Part shown: positions 63,214-64,000 of the stretch, piece after piece | How positions within the stretch are numbered: the stretch's first letter is position 1 | How the letters are laid out: each line of letters starts with the position of its first letter | NCBI GenBank assembly: GCA_026126105.1 | Contig: JAHCJV010000001.1 | Coordinates: 1 to 64,000, forward strand | DNA length: 64,000 bases | Source of the DNA: Enhydrobacter sp. | Lineage (GTDB): Bacteria; Pseudomonadota; Alphaproteobacteria; Reyranellales; Reyranellaceae | Reading direction: 5' to 3' | Translations under genes and position numbers: made by a program | Notes under the pieces: model-generated | The model's database searches: none | Seen by the model: only the letters and a program-made list of their open reading frames with translations | What the model was told of the DNA's origin: nothing

Positions 63214-64000
63214 TCAAGCAACTCTGCGCCGGACGAAGCGCAGCAGTGACACCAGTGCCGCCGGTGTCACACCCGAGATCCGGGCCGCCTGGCCGAGCGT
63301 CCCCGGACTATGGGCCTTGAGCTTTTGGCGGATTTCCGTGCTCAATCCTCCGATCTCCGAATAGTCGAGGTCAGCAGGCAACGCCAACGCCTCGTCTCGG
63401 CGATAGGCGACGATGTCCCGACGTTGACGACCCAAGTAACCTTCGTAGCGGGCATCTATCGTCAACTGTTCGGCAATTTGGTCTGGCACCGAGCCAAGTT
63501 CAGGCCATAGATCGACCAAGCGGGGCCAGTCGACATCAGGGTACGCCAACAAGTCCATAGCCGAGCGAACGACACCATCCTGGTTGATCGCAACGCCCCG
63601 CTTCGCCAAGGCCGAAGGGCTGGCCCGGAGATCGAGCATAAGAGCTCGACCACGCTCCAACGCTTTATGTTTCACGTGAAACATCGTGGCCCTCTCCGCA
63701 CCCACGCAGCCACATGCCAACCCTTTCGGCGTCAGACGCTGGTCCGCATTGTCGGCGCGCAACCACAAACGGTACTCCGCTCGCGAGGTGAACATCCGGT
63801 AAGGCTCAGTCACTCCGAGCGTGACCAGATCGTCGATTAAGACCCCCACATAGCCATCAGCCCGGTCGACTTGGAACGGCGGTGAGCCAGCGGCGGCAAG
63901 CGCCGCGTTGAGCCCCGCGACCAGGCCCTGCGCTGCAGCCTCCTCATAACCGGTCGTCCCATTGATCTGGCCGGCCATATACAAGCCCGGTATCCTACGG
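63214..64000 (-). CDS. mnmG: tRNA uridine 5-carboxymethylaminomethyl modification enzyme MnmG, N-terminus outside window
   Basis: C-terminal part (about 262 residues). The frame is open to the right edge and reads [33 protein letters not shown], the FAD-binding end of Mnm[26 protein letters not shown] and the C-terminal domain with [12 protein letters not shown] and LQ-type [13 protein letters not shown] follow. MnmG with MnmE modifies the wobble uridine of several tRNAs. A parS site sits where the protein reads MFHVKH. Confidence 0.96.
   Translation of the reverse strand, partial: RRIPGLYMAGQINGTTGYEEAAAQGLVAGLNAALAAAGSPPFQVDRADGYVGVLIDDLVTLGVTEPYRMFTSRAEYRLWLRADNADQRLTPKGLACGCVGAERATMFHVKHKALERGRALMLDLRASPSALAKRGVAINQDGVVRSAMDLLAYPDVDWPRLVDLWPELGSVPDQIAEQLTIDARYEGYLGRQRRDIVAYRRDEALALPADLDYSEIGGLSTEIRQKLKAHSPGTLGQAARISGVTPAALVSLLRFVRRRVA
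63668..63683. other. parS: parS centromere site inside mnmG
   Basis: Second perfect TGTTTCACGTGAAACA, 532 bases from the first. The shared context (ATG before, CG after the palindrome) is also conserved. It lies in the mnmG coding region and encodes part of MFHVKH. Confidence 0.95.

Overview
The window is a 64 kb piece of a GC-rich alphaproteobacterial chromosome. The clues are a System I cytochrome c maturation operon, an mnmG-rsmG-parA-parB block with two perfect parS sites, a DUF3576 lipoprotein next to leuS and holA, and FCD-type GntR and BMP-type transporter genes. Gene content and the porin leader recall Rhodospirillales or Reyranella-like bacteria, but this placement is inferred from resemblance only. 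No rRNA, tRNA, CRISPR array, transposase or phage gene was seen. Genes are dense, with many 4-base ATGA/GTGA stop-start overlaps.

Layout. 1-6624 (minus): ccmA-B-C-D-E-F-G-H-I, with ccmI cut by the left edge and two long palindromic repeats inside the operon. 6648-6750 (minus): a three-hairpin RNA with CU-rich, anti-Shine-Dalgarno-like loops. It ends in a strong intrinsic terminator just upstream of ccmA. 6936-17757 (minus): ten tightly packed genes, comprising two Dpp/Opp-type permeases, a fused double ATPase, a small membrane protein, a polysaccharide deacetylase, four glycosyltransferases and a histidine phosphatase. 17923-21617 (plus, divergent): an exporter-type ABC protein with degraded catalytic motifs and a large insertion, a cyclic-nucleotide-binding protein and a small methyltransferase. 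21614-29199: YeaQ-like protein, exonuclease III, a YpfJ-type metalloprotease, a 1310-residue RTX protein, an FAH-family hydrolase and an L,D-transpeptidase-fold protein.

29220-40461: hrcA facing rph-rdgB-hemW and a solitary solute-binding protein. A GntR/FCD regulator then diverges from a BMP-type ABC importer operon that contains a biuret-hydrolase-like enzyme, probably a nitrogen-scavenging unit. 40538-48451: hspQ, a metallo-beta-lactamase-fold protein, a methyltransferase, a Tim44-like protein, mltA, lutABC and another methyltransferase. 48502-54597: a porin, a DUF3576 lipoprotein, leuS and holA.

54643-60819: an encapsulin nanocompartment operon (encapsulated ferritin plus shell protein) downstream of an OmpR-type response regulator. 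A large four-PAS hybrid histidine kinase is transcribed divergently from that regulator. The kinase-regulator gap holds a second three-hairpin structure with a CCCCTCCC loop. 60835-64000 (minus): parB, parA, rsmG and mnmG (cut by the right edge), with parS inside rsmG and mnmG, which suggests proximity to the chromosome origin.

Most worth following up: the two CU-loop RNA candidates, the degenerate ABC protein with its cNMP-binding and methyltransferase neighbours, the glycosyltransferase/ABC operon without a binding protein, and the encapsulin operon with its palindromic upstream site.
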